DNA of 64,000 bases from Telluria antibiotica (GTDB lineage: Bacteria; Pseudomonadota; Gammaproteobacteria; Burkholderiales; Burkholderiaceae_D). The notes under the pieces are model-generated. The model saw nothing but the letters and a program-made list of their open reading frames with translations, did no database searches and was not told where the DNA came from. The position numbers were made by a program, and so were the translations under genes. Below, one piece after another: positions 51,479 to 61,087 of this stretch (the stretch's first letter is position 1; the number at the start of each line of letters is the position of its first letter). The stretch covers positions 1-64,000 of the forward strand of contig NZ_JAAQOM010000024.1 in NCBI RefSeq assembly GCF_011682055.1, in the 5' to 3' direction.

Positions 51479-54400
51479 TCAATACTCGACCGCGACGTCC
51501 TTCGCGCCGAGCTGCAACTCGAGCGCATATTTCAACTCGTCCGACGGCGCCACTCTCCACGCATCGCCCAGTTGCAGGATGCACGGGATGCCCTGCGGCG
51601 TCACGCGCAGGCTGACCGGGAGGCCGTGTTCGTGGCGGTACGGCTGCAGGATCTCGGCCAGCTTCGCCGGCGGGATCGTGCACGCGACGTCCATCTCCAG
51701 CTTGTGGCCGTACTGGATGCGCGCGGTCGCGATGTCGAACACCTTCTCCGCGGTGATGCGCAGGCCGCCGTTGAAGCGGTCTTCCGACACCTTGCCCACG
51801 ACGAGCAGGAATTCGTCCTCGCGGAAAACGTTCTTGTGCTGCTCGAACAACTCGTTATAGATCGTGACCTCGACGACGCCGGACTTGTCGTCCAGCGAGA
51901 CGATCAGGATCTTGCCGCGCTGCGTGAGCTGCGTGCGCACGCCCGTGATCACGCCGCACAGCATGCGGGGGTCGCGCGACGGTTCCAGGTCCTTCAGTTT
52001 CGTCTTGGCGAAGCGGCGCACCTCGGCCGCGTACGAGTCGAACATATGGCCCGACAGGTAGTAGCCCAGCGCCGTCTTTTCCTCGGACAGCTTCTGGCGG
52101 TCCGTCCACGGGGTCGCCTTCACGTAGTCGGGCGGCGCGACGAGGTCGGAATCGTCGCCGCCGAACAGGCTCACCTGGTTCGCGGAGGCTGCCGCCTGGT
52201 CGGCCACTTCGACGGCGAACGCGACGGACGCGAGCAGCACGGCGCGGTCGACGCCGAAGCAATCCATCGCGCCCGCGCGGATCAGCGATTCGACCGTGCG
52301 GCGGTTGATCTGCTTGCGGTCGACGCGCTTGCAGAAGTCGAACAAGTCCTTGAACTTGCCGCCGGACTCGCGCGCCGCGATGATCGCCTCGATGGCGCCC
52401 TGCCCCGCGCCCTTCACGCCACCGAGGCCGTAGCGGATGTTTTTCACGGGCTTGCCCGTGACGGACGGCGGTGGGCCTTCCGGCGTGAAGCGGAACTGCG
52501 ATTCGTTGACGTCGGGCGGCAGGATCGTCAGGCCGCACATGTCGATCGAGTCCTCGACGAGGATCTTGATCTTGTCCGTGTCTTCCATCGCGAGCGACAT
52601 GTTGGCTGCCATGAACGCGGCGGTGTGGTGGACCTTCAGGTACGCCGTGTGGTACGACAGCAGCGCGTACGCGGCCGCGTGCGACTTGTTGAAGCCGTAG
52701 CCCGCGAACTTCTCCATCAAGTCGAAGATCTCGTCGGCCTTTTCCGTCGTCAGCCCGTCCTTCGCGGCGCCGGCGCGGAAGATCGCGCGGTGCTCGGCCA
52801 TCTCCTCGGCCTTCTTCTTGCCCATCGCGCGACGCAGCATGTCCGCGCCGCCCAGCGAGTAGCCGCCGACGATCTGCGCCATCTGCATCACCTGCTCCTG
52901 GTAGACCATGATGCCGTAGGTCTCCGAGAGAATGGATTCGGTGCGCGGATCGGGATAGTCGAACTTCTCGCCGTGTTTCCGTTTGCAGAAGTCCGGGATC
53001 AGGTCCATCGGGCCCGGACGGTACAGCGCCACGAGCGCGATGATGTCCTCGAAGCGGTCGGGCCGCGCATCCTTCAGCATGCCCTGCATGCCGCGGCTTT
53101 CAAGCTGGAACACGGCGACGGTCTTCGCATCCGTCAGCAATTTGTACGTGGGCCGGTCCGTCAGCGGCAGCTTGGACAGGTCGAAATCCTTGTCGGCCGG
53201 GTCGAGCGCGCGGATGTAGTTGACGGCGCGGTCGAGGATGGTCAGCGTGGTCAGGCCCAGGAAGTCGAACTTCACGAGGCCGGCGGCCTCCACGTCGTCC
53301 TTGTCGTACTGCGACACGACACCCGCATCGCCGCCCTGCGTGTACAGCGGGCAGAAGTCCGTCAATTTGCCCGGCGCGATCAGCACGCCGCCCGCGTGCA
53401 TGCCGATGTTGCGGGTGATGCCTTCGACCTGCTGCGCGAGCTCGATCAGCTGCTTCACCTCTTCCTCGTTCTCGAGGCGTTCCTTCAGCATCGGCTCTTC
53501 TTCGATCGCCTCGGCGATCGACACCTGCTTGCCCGGCTTGAACGGGATCAGCTTCGAGATGCCGTCGCAGAAGTTGTAGCCGAAATCGAGCACGCGGCCC
53601 ACGTCGCGGATCGCGCCCTTCGCGGCCATCGTACCGAACGTGGCGATCTGCGACACGGCGTCGCGGCCGTACAGGTCCTTCACGTGCTGGATCACCAACT
53701 CTCGCTTTTCCTGGCAGAAGTCGATGTCGAAGTCGGGCATCGAGACGCGTTCCGGGTTCAGGAAGCGCTCGAACAGCAGGTTGTATTTCAGCGGATCGAG
53801 GTCGGTGATCTTCAGCGCGTACGCGACGAGCGAACCCGCGCCCGAACCGCGGCCCGGACCGATCGGCACGCCGTTGTTCTTGCCCCACTGGATGAACTCC
53901 GCCACGATGAGGAAGTAGCCCGGGAACTTCATCTTGATGATGGTGTTGTTCTCGAACTCCAGGCGCGCCTCGTAGCGCGGCCGCTCCTTCTCGCGCTGTT
54001 CCTCGTTCGGATACAGCTCGATGAGGCGCTCTTCCAGCCCCTTCTTCGTTTCCGCGACGAGGAATTCGTCGATCGTCATGCCCGGCGTCGGGAAGTTCGG
54101 CAGCTGCGGCTTGCCGAGCGTCAGCGTGACGTTGCAGCGCTTGGCGATCTCCACGGAGTTGGCCAACGCGCCCGGCAAGTCCTTGAACAGTTCCGCCATC
54201 TCGGCCTGCGACTTGAAGCACATGCCTTCGTTGAAGCGGCGCACGCGCTTGGCGTTCGCCAGCATCTCGCCCTCGGCGATACAGACGCGCGCCTCGTGCG
54301 CGATGAATTCGTCCTTGCTGATGAATTGCACGGGGTGCGTCGCGACGACGGGCAGCCCCAGGCGGTTCGCCAGCGCCACCGAATGGCGCACCTGCTGTTC

Positions 54401-54973
54401 CTGGTTCTGCTGGCCGGCACGCTGGATCTCGACATAGAAATGGCCGGGGAAGATCTGCGCCCAGCGGCGCGCGCACGCTTCCGCCTTGTCCAGGTCGCCG
54501 TTGTCGATGGCCTGGCCGATGTCGCCGAACTGCGCGCCCGACAGCACGATGAGGCCGTTCGACTGCGGCACGTCCGGCTCCAACGTGGAAACGGAAGTCG
54601 CCAGCGCTTCCAGCCACTCGACGCGGATCTCGGCCCGGCCCTTGTACTGGTTCGTGAGCCACGCTTTCGACAGCAGTTCGCACAGCTGCAGGTAGCCGGT
54701 CTTGTTCTTGCACAGGATGAGCAGGCGGAACGGCTTGTCGCGGTTGTCGTCGTTCGTGATCCACGCATCCACCCCGACGATCGGCTTGATGCCCTTGCCG
54801 CGCGCCGCTTTATAGAAGCGCACGAGGCAGAACGCGTTGGCCAGGTCGGTGACGCCCACCGCGGGCTGCTGGTCCTTGGCGGCGGCAGCCACCAGGTCGT
54901 CAATACGGACGAGGCCGTCGACGATCGAGTATTCGGTATGGACGCGGAGGTGGGTGAAGATCGGGGAAGTCAT
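51479..54973 (-). CDS. dnaE: DNA polymerase III subunit alpha
   Basis: This 1164-aa protein is the replicative DNA polymerase catalytic subunit. An N-terminal PHP domain (HLRVHTEYSIVDGL) is followed by the polymerase palm with GPGRGSGAGSL and the catalytic pair in MPDFDIDFC, then fingers, a helix-hairpin-helix region, an OB fold and a tail. Length is that of DnaE1-type enzymes. The ATG is 146 bp from the divergent trhO ATG. Confidence 0.97.
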   Translation of the reverse strand: MTSPIFTHLRVHTEYSIVDGLVRIDDLVAAAAKDQQPAVGVTDLANAFCLVRFYKAARGKGIKPIVGVDAWITNDDNRDKPFRLLILCKNKTGYLQLCELLSKAWLTNQYKGRAEIRVEWLEALATSVSTLEPDVPQSNGLIVLSGAQFGDIGQAIDNGDLDKAEACARRWAQIFPGHFYVEIQRAGQQNQEQQVRHSVALANRLGLPVVATHPVQFISKDEFIAHEARVCIAEGEMLANAKRVRRFNEGMCFKSQAEMAELFKDLPGALANSVEIAKRCNVTLTLGKPQLPNFPTPGMTIDEFLVAETKKGLEERLIELYPNEEQREKERPRYEARLEFENNTIIKMKFPGYFLIVAEFIQWGKNNGVPIGPGRGSGAGSLVAYALKITDLDPLKYNLLFERFLNPERVSMPDFDIDFCQEKRELVIQHVKDLYGRDAVSQIATFGTMAAKGAIRDVGRVLDFGYNFCDGISKLIPFKPGKQVSIAEAIEEEPMLKERLENEEEVKQLIELAQQVEGITRNIGMHAGGVLIAPGKLTDFCPLYTQGGDAGVVSQYDKDDVEAAGLVKFDFLGLTTLTILDRAVNYIRALDPADKDFDLSKLPLTDRPTYKLLTDAKTVAVFQLESRGMQGMLKDARPDRFEDIIALVALYRPGPMDLIPDFCKRKHGEKFDYPDPRTESILSETYGIMVYQEQVMQMAQIVGGYSLGGADMLRRAMGKKKAEEMAEHRAIFRAGAAKDGLTTEKADEIFDLMEKFAGYGFNKSHAAAYALLSYHTAYLKVHHTAAFMAANMSLAMEDTDKIKILVEDSIDMCGLTILPPDVNESQFRFTPEGPPPSVTGKPVKNIRYGLGGVKGAGQGAIEAIIAARESGGKFKDLFDFCKRVDRKQINRRTVESLIRAGAMDCFGVDRAVLLASVAFAVEVADQAAASANQVSLFGGDDSDLVAPPDYVKATPWTDRQKLSEEKTALGYYLSGHMFDSYAAEVRRFAKTKLKDLEPSRDPRMLCGVITGVRTQLTQRGKILIVSLDDKSGVVEVTIYNELFEQHKNVFREDEFLLVVGKVSEDRFNGGLRITAEKVFDIATARIQYGHKLEMDVACTIPPAKLAEILQPYRHEHGLPVSLRVTPQGIPCILQLGDAWRVAPSDELKYALELQLGAKDVAVEY

Positions 54974-55074
54974 CTTGTCATTTTACCCCGGACGGCCGGA
55001 ATTGAGGGTTGCATCCAGGCACGGTGCGAGGCTTGACAAGCGCGCCGGACGTGCTCTTTCGACGGCTGCTGGCT

Positions 55075-55080
55075 TATAAT
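55075..55080 (+). promoter_or_regulatory. Consensus -10 hexamer upstream of trhO
   Basis: A perfect TATAAT lies 40 nt before the trhO ATG. The nearest TTGACA (55033-55038) is 36 nt away, too far to pair with it, so the -35 is unclear. Confidence 0.35.
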
Positions 55081-55119
55081 AGTCGGCTTGTTCCCCGCTT
55101 CGCACTGTATTTTACGATC

Positions 55120-55962
55120 ATGCACGTCAACATCGCCGCCTATAAATTCGTCTCCCTGGACAACCTCGACGAACTGCGCCCGCAATACCAGGCGCTGTGC
55201 GACGAGCTGGGCCTGAAGGGCACCATCCTGCTGACACCGGAGGGCATCAATATGTTCGTGTCCGGGCCGCGCGAAGCGATCGACGAGTATCTGGCGTGGG
55301 TCCGCAGCGACGCGCGCCTGGCCGACCTGGAGTGGAAGGAAAGCCTGTCGAACGAACAACCGCACCGCCGCATGCTCGTCCGCATCAAGAAGGAAATCAT
55401 CACGATGCGCATGCCGCTGATCAAGCCGGAACTGGGCCGCGCACCGTCCGTGGCGCCGAAGACGCTCAAGCGCTGGCTCGACCAGGGTCACGACGACGAT
55501 GGCGTCCCCGTCGTCATGATGGAAACCCGCAACGCGTTTGAAGTCGACGTGGGCACGTTCGACAACACGCTGGACTACCGCATCGACAAGTTCAGCGAGT
55601 TCCCCGAGGTCGTCGCCAAGCACAAGGATGAGCTCCAGGGCAAGACCGTCGTCACGTTCTGCACGGGCGGCATCCGCTGCGAAAAGGCCGCGATCCACAT
55701 GCAGAACATCGGCTACGACCGCGTCTACCAGCTCGACGGCGGCATCCTGAAATATTTCGAGGAAGTGGGCGGCGACCATTACACGGGCGACTGCTTCGTG
55801 TTCGACTACCGCACCGCGCTCAACCCGAAGCTGGAGCCGACGGAAACCGTGCAATGCTTCGCCTGCCGCGCCGTCGTGACGCCGCGCCAGCAGCTGGCGC
55901 CGGAATACATCGTGGGCAAGTCGTGCCCGCATTGCGCGCACGCGGACCAAGCGCAGGCATGA
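55120..55962 (+). CDS. trhO: Oxygen-dependent tRNA uridine-34 hydroxylase (rhodanese family)
   Basis: This 280-aa protein matches TrhO (YceA), which helps form 5-hydroxyuridine at tRNA wobble positions. It has an N-terminal acylphosphatase-like part with KGTILLTPEGINMFVSGP and a rhodanese domain with the catalytic cysteine in FCTGGIRCEKA. Paired C-terminal cysteines CFACR and CPHC may bind zinc. The start at 55120 has no clear ribosome site; a longer frame upstream is rejected because it precedes the TATAAT. It overlaps the next gene as ATGA. Confidence 0.92.
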   Translation: MHVNIAAYKFVSLDNLDELRPQYQALCDELGLKGTILLTPEGINMFVSGPREAIDEYLAWVRSDARLADLEWKESLSNEQPHRRMLVRIKKEIITMRMPLIKPELGRAPSVAPKTLKRWLDQGHDDDGVPVVMMETRNAFEVDVGTFDNTLDYRIDKFSEFPEVVAKHKDELQGKTVVTFCTGGIRCEKAAIHMQNIGYDRVYQLDGGILKYFEEVGGDHYTGDCFVFDYRTALNPKLEPTETVQCFACRAVVTPRQQLAPEYIVGKSCPHCAHADQAQA

Positions 55963-56237
55963 GCGCAAAGCCGGTGCGTTCCGGCCTGGCGGGCGCAATG
56001 CGCGCGACCGCACTGTGGTGCGTACGGATCCTGACGCGCCAGGCGCGCGTGAAATGGCTGGCCCGCGCGGCGCTCGAGCGCTTCCCGGCCCTGCAGACGC
56101 GCCTGTACGGCGTACTCCATCGTCATGACGTACCGCCGCGCCGCGCCCATGTGCCGCAGGACGTCGGGGATCTGTCGCCCGATACGGAGGCCATGTATCG
56201 TGAATTGAAACGGCATTTCGCGGCGAGGACGCGCTGA
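55959..56237 (+). CDS. Small hypothetical protein (92 aa) in the glycan cluster
   Basis: This 92-aa basic protein (MSAKPVRSGLAGAMRA start) is mostly helical, with no clear membrane span or motif. The ATG overlaps the trhO stop as ATGA, and its TGA overlaps the next gene's ATG by one base, so it is probably translated in an operon with the GT4 gene. I do not recognise a family. A helper of the glycosyltransferase is possible from position alone. Confidence 0.6.
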   Translation: MSAKPVRSGLAGAMRATALWCVRILTRQARVKWLARAALERFPALQTRLYGVLHRHDVPPRRAHVPQDVGDLSPDTEAMYRELKRHFAARTR

Positions 56238-58045
56238 TGCGCATCGTGCTCGACCTGCAGGGCGCGCAGACCGCCAGCCGTTTCCGCGGCATCGGCCGCT
56301 ATACGATGGCGCTCACGCGCGGCATCCTGCGCCATGCCGGCGACCACGAGGTGTGGCTGGTATTGAATGGCGCACTCGACGAATCCGTGGCGGCGGTCCG
56401 TGCCGGCTTTGCCGGTCTCGTGCCGCGGGAACGCATCCGGGTCTTCGAGCCGCCTGGCCGGGTCGCCGAAATGGACAGCCGCGCGGCGCCCCGCTGCCGT
56501 GCCGCCGAGATGATCCGGGAACAGTTCATCGCCCTGCTGGAACCGGACGTGGTGCTGGTGACCAGCCTGTTCGAAGGCTATGTCGACGACGCCGTCGGTT
56601 CGGTCGGCACGTTCATCGACGGTGCGCGGACTGCCGTCATCCTGTATGACCTGATTCCGCTGCTCAACCAGGATGTTTATCTGGGCTCGCCCGCGCAGCG
56701 GCAATGCTACATGCGCAAGATCGAATCGCTCAGGCGCGCCGGGCGCCTGCTGGCGATTTCCGATTATGCGCGTGAAGAAGCCATCGCCGCACTCGACCTG
56801 CCGCCGGACCGGATAGTGGCGATCTCGACCGCTGTGGACGAAAGCTTCGTGCCGGCCGAGCCGACCGCCGACGCACTGGACGCGCTGCGCCAGCGCTTCG
56901 GCATCACCCGCCCTTTCGTCATGTGCGCGCCCGGCGGCTACGATTCGCGCAAGAACCTGCCCGGACTGATTACCGCCTACGGCCTGCTGCCGGCCGATCT
57001 GCGTGCAGGGCATCAATTGCTCATCGCCAGCCGCCTCACCGACCACGACCGCGTGCAACTCGAAAAGCATGCGCAGTCGAATGGCCTGGCCAAGAACGAA
57101 CTGATCCTGACCGGCTACGTCAGCGACGACATGCTGATCGCCCTGTACGGTGCCGCCGCGCTGTTCGTCTTCCCTTCCCTGCATGAAGGCTTTGGCCTGC
57201 CTGCGCTCGAGGCGATGGCCTGCGGCACGCCGGTGATCGGTTCGAACAGCACCAGCATCCCGGAAGTCATCGGGCTCGAGGAAGCGATGTTCGACCCGCG
57301 CCGGCCGGAAGCGATCGCCGCGAAGATGGCCGAGGTCCTGGGCGATCCGGCCTTCGGCGCGCGCCTGCGCGTGCACGGGCGCACGCAGGCTGCTAAATTC
57401 TCATGGGATAACACGGCGCGACGTGCGCTGCGCGCGCTCGAAGCGCTGGCCGGCACGGGCGCGCCGGTGCGGCCGCGCGCACGGGAGGCACTGCTGCAGG
57501 CGCTGGCCGCCATGCCGGCCCTGGCGGCGGACGACGCCACGCTCCTTGCGCTGGCATCGAGCCTCGCTTCCCTGCCGAAGCCGGATGCGCCGCGGCAATT
57601 GCTGATCGACGTCAGCGGGATGGACGATGTCCGACCGGTGCGCGAGCTGCTGCAGGCTTCTCCGGCAGGCATGCAGGCCGTTCCCGTGTTCCTCAGTGCG
57701 CAAGGCGGGGTGTGGCATTATCGTTACGCGCCGCGCCGTGCGAGCGAATTGCCCGGCATCGACGCCGACTATGTCGCCGACATGCGGGTAGCCGACCTGC
57801 GCACGGGTGACGTCCTCGTGTGCCCATGCGCCGACCTGCATGCGCTCGAGGCGGCTGTTGCAGACGGCCTATTCGACCACTTGCACCGGAACGGCATCAC
57901 GCTGCATCTCGCCGCCGCCGACCCGCTGTCCGCGAACGTGCCGGCCTGGATGGGCAGCCTCGTCGCGCTCGCCGACGATGTCCACGCGGGGGACCCGGCC
58001 TGGCCGGCCATCGAAGCCCTGATTCAGTCCCGCTCCATGGCGTGA
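56237..58045 (+). CDS. GT4 family glycosyltransferase with C-terminal extension
   Basis: This 602-aa protein carries a GT-B transferase of family 4 in about residues 1-400: N-terminal RIVLDLQGAQTASRFRGIGR, then DSRKNLPGLI, and the EGFGLPALEAMACGTPVI donor-binding EX7E motif. The last 200 residues, after RALRALEAL, do not look like a second transferase and are unassigned. It probably adds a hexose from a nucleotide sugar in surface polysaccharide assembly. It ends 10 nt from the converging PIG-L gene. Confidence 0.88.
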   Translation: MRIVLDLQGAQTASRFRGIGRYTMALTRGILRHAGDHEVWLVLNGALDESVAAVRAGFAGLVPRERIRVFEPPGRVAEMDSRAAPRCRAAEMIREQFIALLEPDVVLVTSLFEGYVDDAVGSVGTFIDGARTAVILYDLIPLLNQDVYLGSPAQRQCYMRKIESLRRAGRLLAISDYAREEAIAALDLPPDRIVAISTAVDESFVPAEPTADALDALRQRFGITRPFVMCAPGGYDSRKNLPGLITAYGLLPADLRAGHQLLIASRLTDHDRVQLEKHAQSNGLAKNELILTGYVSDDMLIALYGAAALFVFPSLHEGFGLPALEAMACGTPVIGSNSTSIPEVIGLEEAMFDPRRPEAIAAKMAEVLGDPAFGARLRVHGRTQAAKFSWDNTARRALRALEALAGTGAPVRPRAREALLQALAAMPALAADDATLLALASSLASLPKPDAPRQLLIDVSGMDDVRPVRELLQASPAGMQAVPVFLSAQGGVWHYRYAPRRASELPGIDADYVADMRVADLRTGDVLVCPCADLHALEAAVADGLFDHLHRNGITLHLAAADPLSANVPAWMGSLVALADDVHAGDPAWPAIEALIQSRSMA

Positions 58046-58055
58046 ATCCGCGGCA

Positions 58056-58838
58056 TCACGCGCCGCACCGGCGCCGCCATGCGCGCAAACGATCCTGCAT
58101 GCGCTCCCACCGGCAGAAATTGCGCGCCTCGTAATAGAGCGTGCCCGCATGGGGCCGCTCCTCGATCCGGTCGAGACGGACGGGCTGCAACGTCTGCCGT
58201 CCATCGATCAGGTAATGGAGCAGCACGAACGGGAACAGGCCGATCCAGGTCTTCCACTGCGATGGATAGCGCAGGCACAGGCGCAAGTAGGCAAGGCGCC
58301 GCGACAGCGGTATCGCGGAAGACTCGACGGGACCATTCGCCGCCAGCGGCGCCAGCACCCGGAACAGGGGGCCGGGGCAGCGATAGCCGTTGTACAGGGC
58401 AAACTGGCGCAGGCGCGGGAGCAGACCCAGCCGGTTGGCGACCTGTGCTGCCAACGCGTGCAGCGCGTCGTGGTCATGATGGCCGCCTTCCCATGCAAGG
58501 ACGTGGATCGCCCCGATCGTCTCGAACGAAGAGAACCATTGCCCGATCCACGCATCCGCCCGCTCCAGCGCCAGGTACAGCGCCCCGTCATCGATGCCCA
58601 GCTGGTCGCCCGCGAACACGATGTCGTCCGGTCCGACACCGAGACTGGCGAGCACCCGCGTCGATTCGGCGTTACGACGTGGCCCGGTGGCGGCGTTCCC
58701 CCGCGTCAGGTAGGCGCACACGACCCGTTGCCCGCGCCGGCGGCAGTCTTCGATCACATGGAACACGCCGAACTCGTCGTCCTGGTGGGCAAACAGGAAC
58801 AGCGCGACGGATCCGGCGCGATGCGGCTCAATAGGCAT
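58056..58838 (-). CDS. PIG-L/LmbE family deacetylase
   Basis: This protein of about 260 aa has the zinc site of PIG-L deacetylases, HQDDE at residues 18-22 (as HxDDE), and a later HHDHD (in GGHHDHDAL) supplying the third ligand. The family removes acetyl groups from N-acetylglucosamine-type sugars or related substrates. The C-terminal third is poorly conserved. It overlaps the upstream GNAT gene by 11 bp, so a deacetylase and an acyltransferase are co-expressed. Confidence 0.88.
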   Translation of the reverse strand: MPIEPHRAGSVALFLFAHQDDEFGVFHVIEDCRRRGQRVVCAYLTRGNAATGPRRNAESTRVLASLGVGPDDIVFAGDQLGIDDGALYLALERADAWIGQWFSSFETIGAIHVLAWEGGHHDHDALHALAAQVANRLGLLPRLRQFALYNGYRCPGPLFRVLAPLAANGPVESSAIPLSRRLAYLRLCLRYPSQWKTWIGLFPFVLLHYLIDGRQTLQPVRLDRIEERPHAGTLYYEARNFCRWERMQDRLRAWRRRCGA

Positions 58839-59688
58839 CGAAATCGAGGAACGAGAAATTGATGCGCTTGTGGTCCAGGTGGCTTCCGGGCGTTGCAAGC
58901 GAACGGTAGATGAGGTTCAGCGGCGATGGACGCAGGCGCTGCGGAATGCTGGCATAGCCGCCCTTCCGCTTGACGTCATCGGGCAACAGGCCGAGATAGA
59001 GCCTGAACGGCGACAGGGGCGCGCCGCCGGTTGCCGGGGTCGCCGGCGACATATCCGCGGGCAGGGCAAGTTCCGCGTACGCGTGGATCCACGGCCCGAA
59101 TGCACGCGCATGGAATTGCCACGCATCGCCGCGCCGGCGGCATGCCACCGGATTATGCGGGTTGGCGCAACGCCATTCCAATGCCTGCGTCGTCCACAGG
59201 CGCTCGAACGCGCATGGCCGCGCGCTGTCATCCACCGCACCGGTGCGCCCGACGCCGACCAGCGCTTCGAGAGGACGCACGAGCTGGAATCCGAGCTTGC
59301 GAATGAAGCCCGGCGTGCTGTTGGCGTTCGCCACGCCATAGACGCCTTCGAACCCGGCGCCGGCGGCGGCGTCGAAGGTCATCGCCGCCAGCTTCGTAAA
59401 CAAACCTTGTCCCTGGAACCGGGGATGGGTCGCCGTATTCAGCGACAGCAGCACGCGGACGGTGCGCCCGTCGATGCGCGCCTGCGCCGGAATGCACACA
59501 TAGTGCGCGGCAAGGACACCGTCTTCGCGCGCATCGAATCCGAACGCGTTGCCATCCGGGTTCTGCACGTACAGCCAGGCGATGTACTCCGGCGTGAACT
59601 TGTCCGTACCGGGAAAGCAGGCGGAAAACAGGGCGCTGTACTCGGCGAGCGTTGGCTGGTCAAACCCGATGGGAACAAATTGCATCAT
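58828..59688 (-). CDS. GNAT family N-acetyltransferase
   Basis: This protein of about 286 aa has a GNAT core: SLNTATHPRFQGQGLFTKLA matches the acetyl-CoA-binding loop, and FEGVYGVANANSTPGFIRKLGF the following strand/helix. The C-terminal 130 residues are longer than in small GNATs. The start MMQFVP overlaps the GtrA stop as ATGA; a TTG further upstream is less likely. With the neighbouring PIG-L deacetylase it could re-acylate an amino sugar, which is inference. Confidence 0.82.
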   Translation of the reverse strand: MMQFVPIGFDQPTLAEYSALFSACFPGTDKFTPEYIAWLYVQNPDGNAFGFDAREDGVLAAHYVCIPAQARIDGRTVRVLLSLNTATHPRFQGQGLFTKLAAMTFDAAAGAGFEGVYGVANANSTPGFIRKLGFQLVRPLEALVGVGRTGAVDDSARPCAFERLWTTQALEWRCANPHNPVACRRRGDAWQFHARAFGPWIHAYAELALPADMSPATPATGGAPLSPFRLYLGLLPDDVKRKGGYASIPQRLRPSPLNLIYRSLATPGSHLDHKRINFSFLDFDAY

Positions 59689-60062
59689 TTGAAGATCCAA
59701 TGTTTACTCAGGAAGAAACCGTTCACTGCAACCACGGGCAACGATATCAGTTTTCCCGGTAGCGGCAACTGAAACAACATCAGCGACGCCCCCACGAAGG
59801 CCAGTGTGATCAGGTAATTCATTCCGACCACGCAAAGAAAGCGCGTCAACGTCCCCAGGGTGGTGACATTCTTGAAGGTCACCCTGGCATGAAACGCATA
59901 ATTCACACCCAATCCCGCGAGGAATCCCGTTGTCGTGGCGGCGAATGGCCCCACCCCGTTCGCCAGCAGCAACTGCAGGAAACCGATATCCACCAGGGTG
60001 CTCAATACGCCGCCGGCGACGAACACCAGGAACTGCGGCGAAACCTTCATCACTCGTTGCAT
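59685..60062 (-). CDS. GtrA family membrane protein
   Basis: This 125-aa protein has four hydrophobic spans and GtrA motifs: FVAGGVLSTLVDIGFLQLLL at the start, LGVNYAFHARVTF in the loop, and the FFLSKHWIF C-terminus. GtrA proteins move undecaprenyl-linked sugars across the inner membrane or help in surface glycan modification. It overlaps the GT2 gene by 13 bp and the GNAT gene by 4 bp, a tight operon. Confidence 0.9.
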   Translation of the reverse strand: MQRVMKVSPQFLVFVAGGVLSTLVDIGFLQLLLANGVGPFAATTTGFLAGLGVNYAFHARVTFKNVTTLGTLTRFLCVVGMNYLITLAFVGASLMLFQLPLPGKLISLPVVAVNGFFLSKHWIFK

Positions 60063-61087
60063 GGCAGTCGCTCGTAGCCGGCCGTTTTATGCAGCGGCCG
60101 CTTCGGCACCGATGCGATGTCGTCCGCCAGGAATGCCAGAATCAGCTGCACGCCCATCAGGATCGGCAACGCCGCCAGCATGACCGTGCCGGCCGGCGTT
60201 CCGACGCCCGCACGGGCCGATTCGATCCAGTGCACGATGCCGTACACCGCGCCGACCACCACCAGCGCAAGCCCGACCGGCAATTCGATCGAGGCGAGCG
60301 ACATCGTGCGCAAATAATAGTTGTAGAAAATGCGTTTGACGAAATTACGGCTGTGCTTCACCAGGAACTCGGTCACGATCTTCGATATCTTGAGATTGCT
60401 GACTTCGTCGCCGTAGCGCGCATCCATCGGGACATCGACGACGACGGCGTGCAGGGTATTCAGCCGGAACAGCATATCGGTCTCGAAAAAATAACGGCGG
60501 CTGATGCGGTTGAACGGCAGATGGCGCGCGACACCCGCATGGATCGCGGTAAAGCCGTTCGTCGGATCGAACAGGTCCCAATAGCCTGACGACAGCTTGG
60601 TCATCAGGGACAACAATGCGTTCCCGACGAGGCGCACAGTCGGCATCGCGCGGATCTGCTCGAGGTCGAAGAACCGGTTGCCTTTGCTGTAATCGGCTTC
60701 GCCACGCAGGATCGGCGCGACGAACCTGGCGATGAGGCGCGGATCCATCTGGCCGTCGCCGTCGATCTTGACGATGACGTCCATGCCGTCCTCGATCGCC
60801 GCGCGGTAGCCCGTCATCACGGCGCCGCCGACGCCCTGGTTCTCGTCATGCTCGAGCACGCGCACGCGCGGATCGGCGCAGCTGTTGCGCACGAGCGCGC
60901 CGGAGCCGTCCGGGCATTTGTCGTCGACGACGTAGATACGGGTCACTTCCGGGCCGATGCCGGCGATCACGCCGAGGATGTGGCGCGTCACCCGGTAGCT
61001 CGGGATCACGACGGCGATGCGTCCGGGAGGCAGCATGTTCGCCACGCCGGCCGCGCCGCCGGCCGCCGTTACCACGTCAGGTCCCAT
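60050..61087 (-). CDS. GT2 glycosyltransferase, polyprenyl-phosphate sugar synthase-like
   Basis: This protein of about 345 aa has a GT-A domain (IAVVIPSYRVTRHI, YVVDDKCPDGSG, and the DGDGQMDP DxD-like site) followed by two C-terminal hydrophobic spans. That layout, directly ahead of a GtrA gene, fits enzymes that make undecaprenyl-phosphate sugars. The ATG at 61087 has GGAGG 7 nt upstream and overlaps the preceding membrane gene by 19 bp; an inner ATG at 61036 is possible. Confidence 0.88.
   Translation of the reverse strand: MGPDVVTAAGGAAGVANMLPPGRIAVVIPSYRVTRHILGVIAGIGPEVTRIYVVDDKCPDGSGALVRNSCADPRVRVLEHDENQGVGGAVMTGYRAAIEDGMDVIVKIDGDGQMDPRLIARFVAPILRGEADYSKGNRFFDLEQIRAMPTVRLVGNALLSLMTKLSSGYWDLFDPTNGFTAIHAGVARHLPFNRISRRYFFETDMLFRLNTLHAVVVDVPMDARYGDEVSNLKISKIVTEFLVKHSRNFVKRIFYNYYLRTMSLASIELPVGLALVVVGAVYGIVHWIESARAGVGTPAGTVMLAALPILMGVQLILAFLADDIASVPKRPLHKTAGYERLPCNE

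Noticed and set aside
51572..55036. 1154-codon plus-strand frame
   Set aside because: Antisense shadow of dnaE, which is complete on the minus strand.
55033..55080. TTGACA and TATAAT as one promoter for trhO
   Set aside because: The two hexamers are 36 nt apart; a working sigma-70 pair needs about 16-18 nt.
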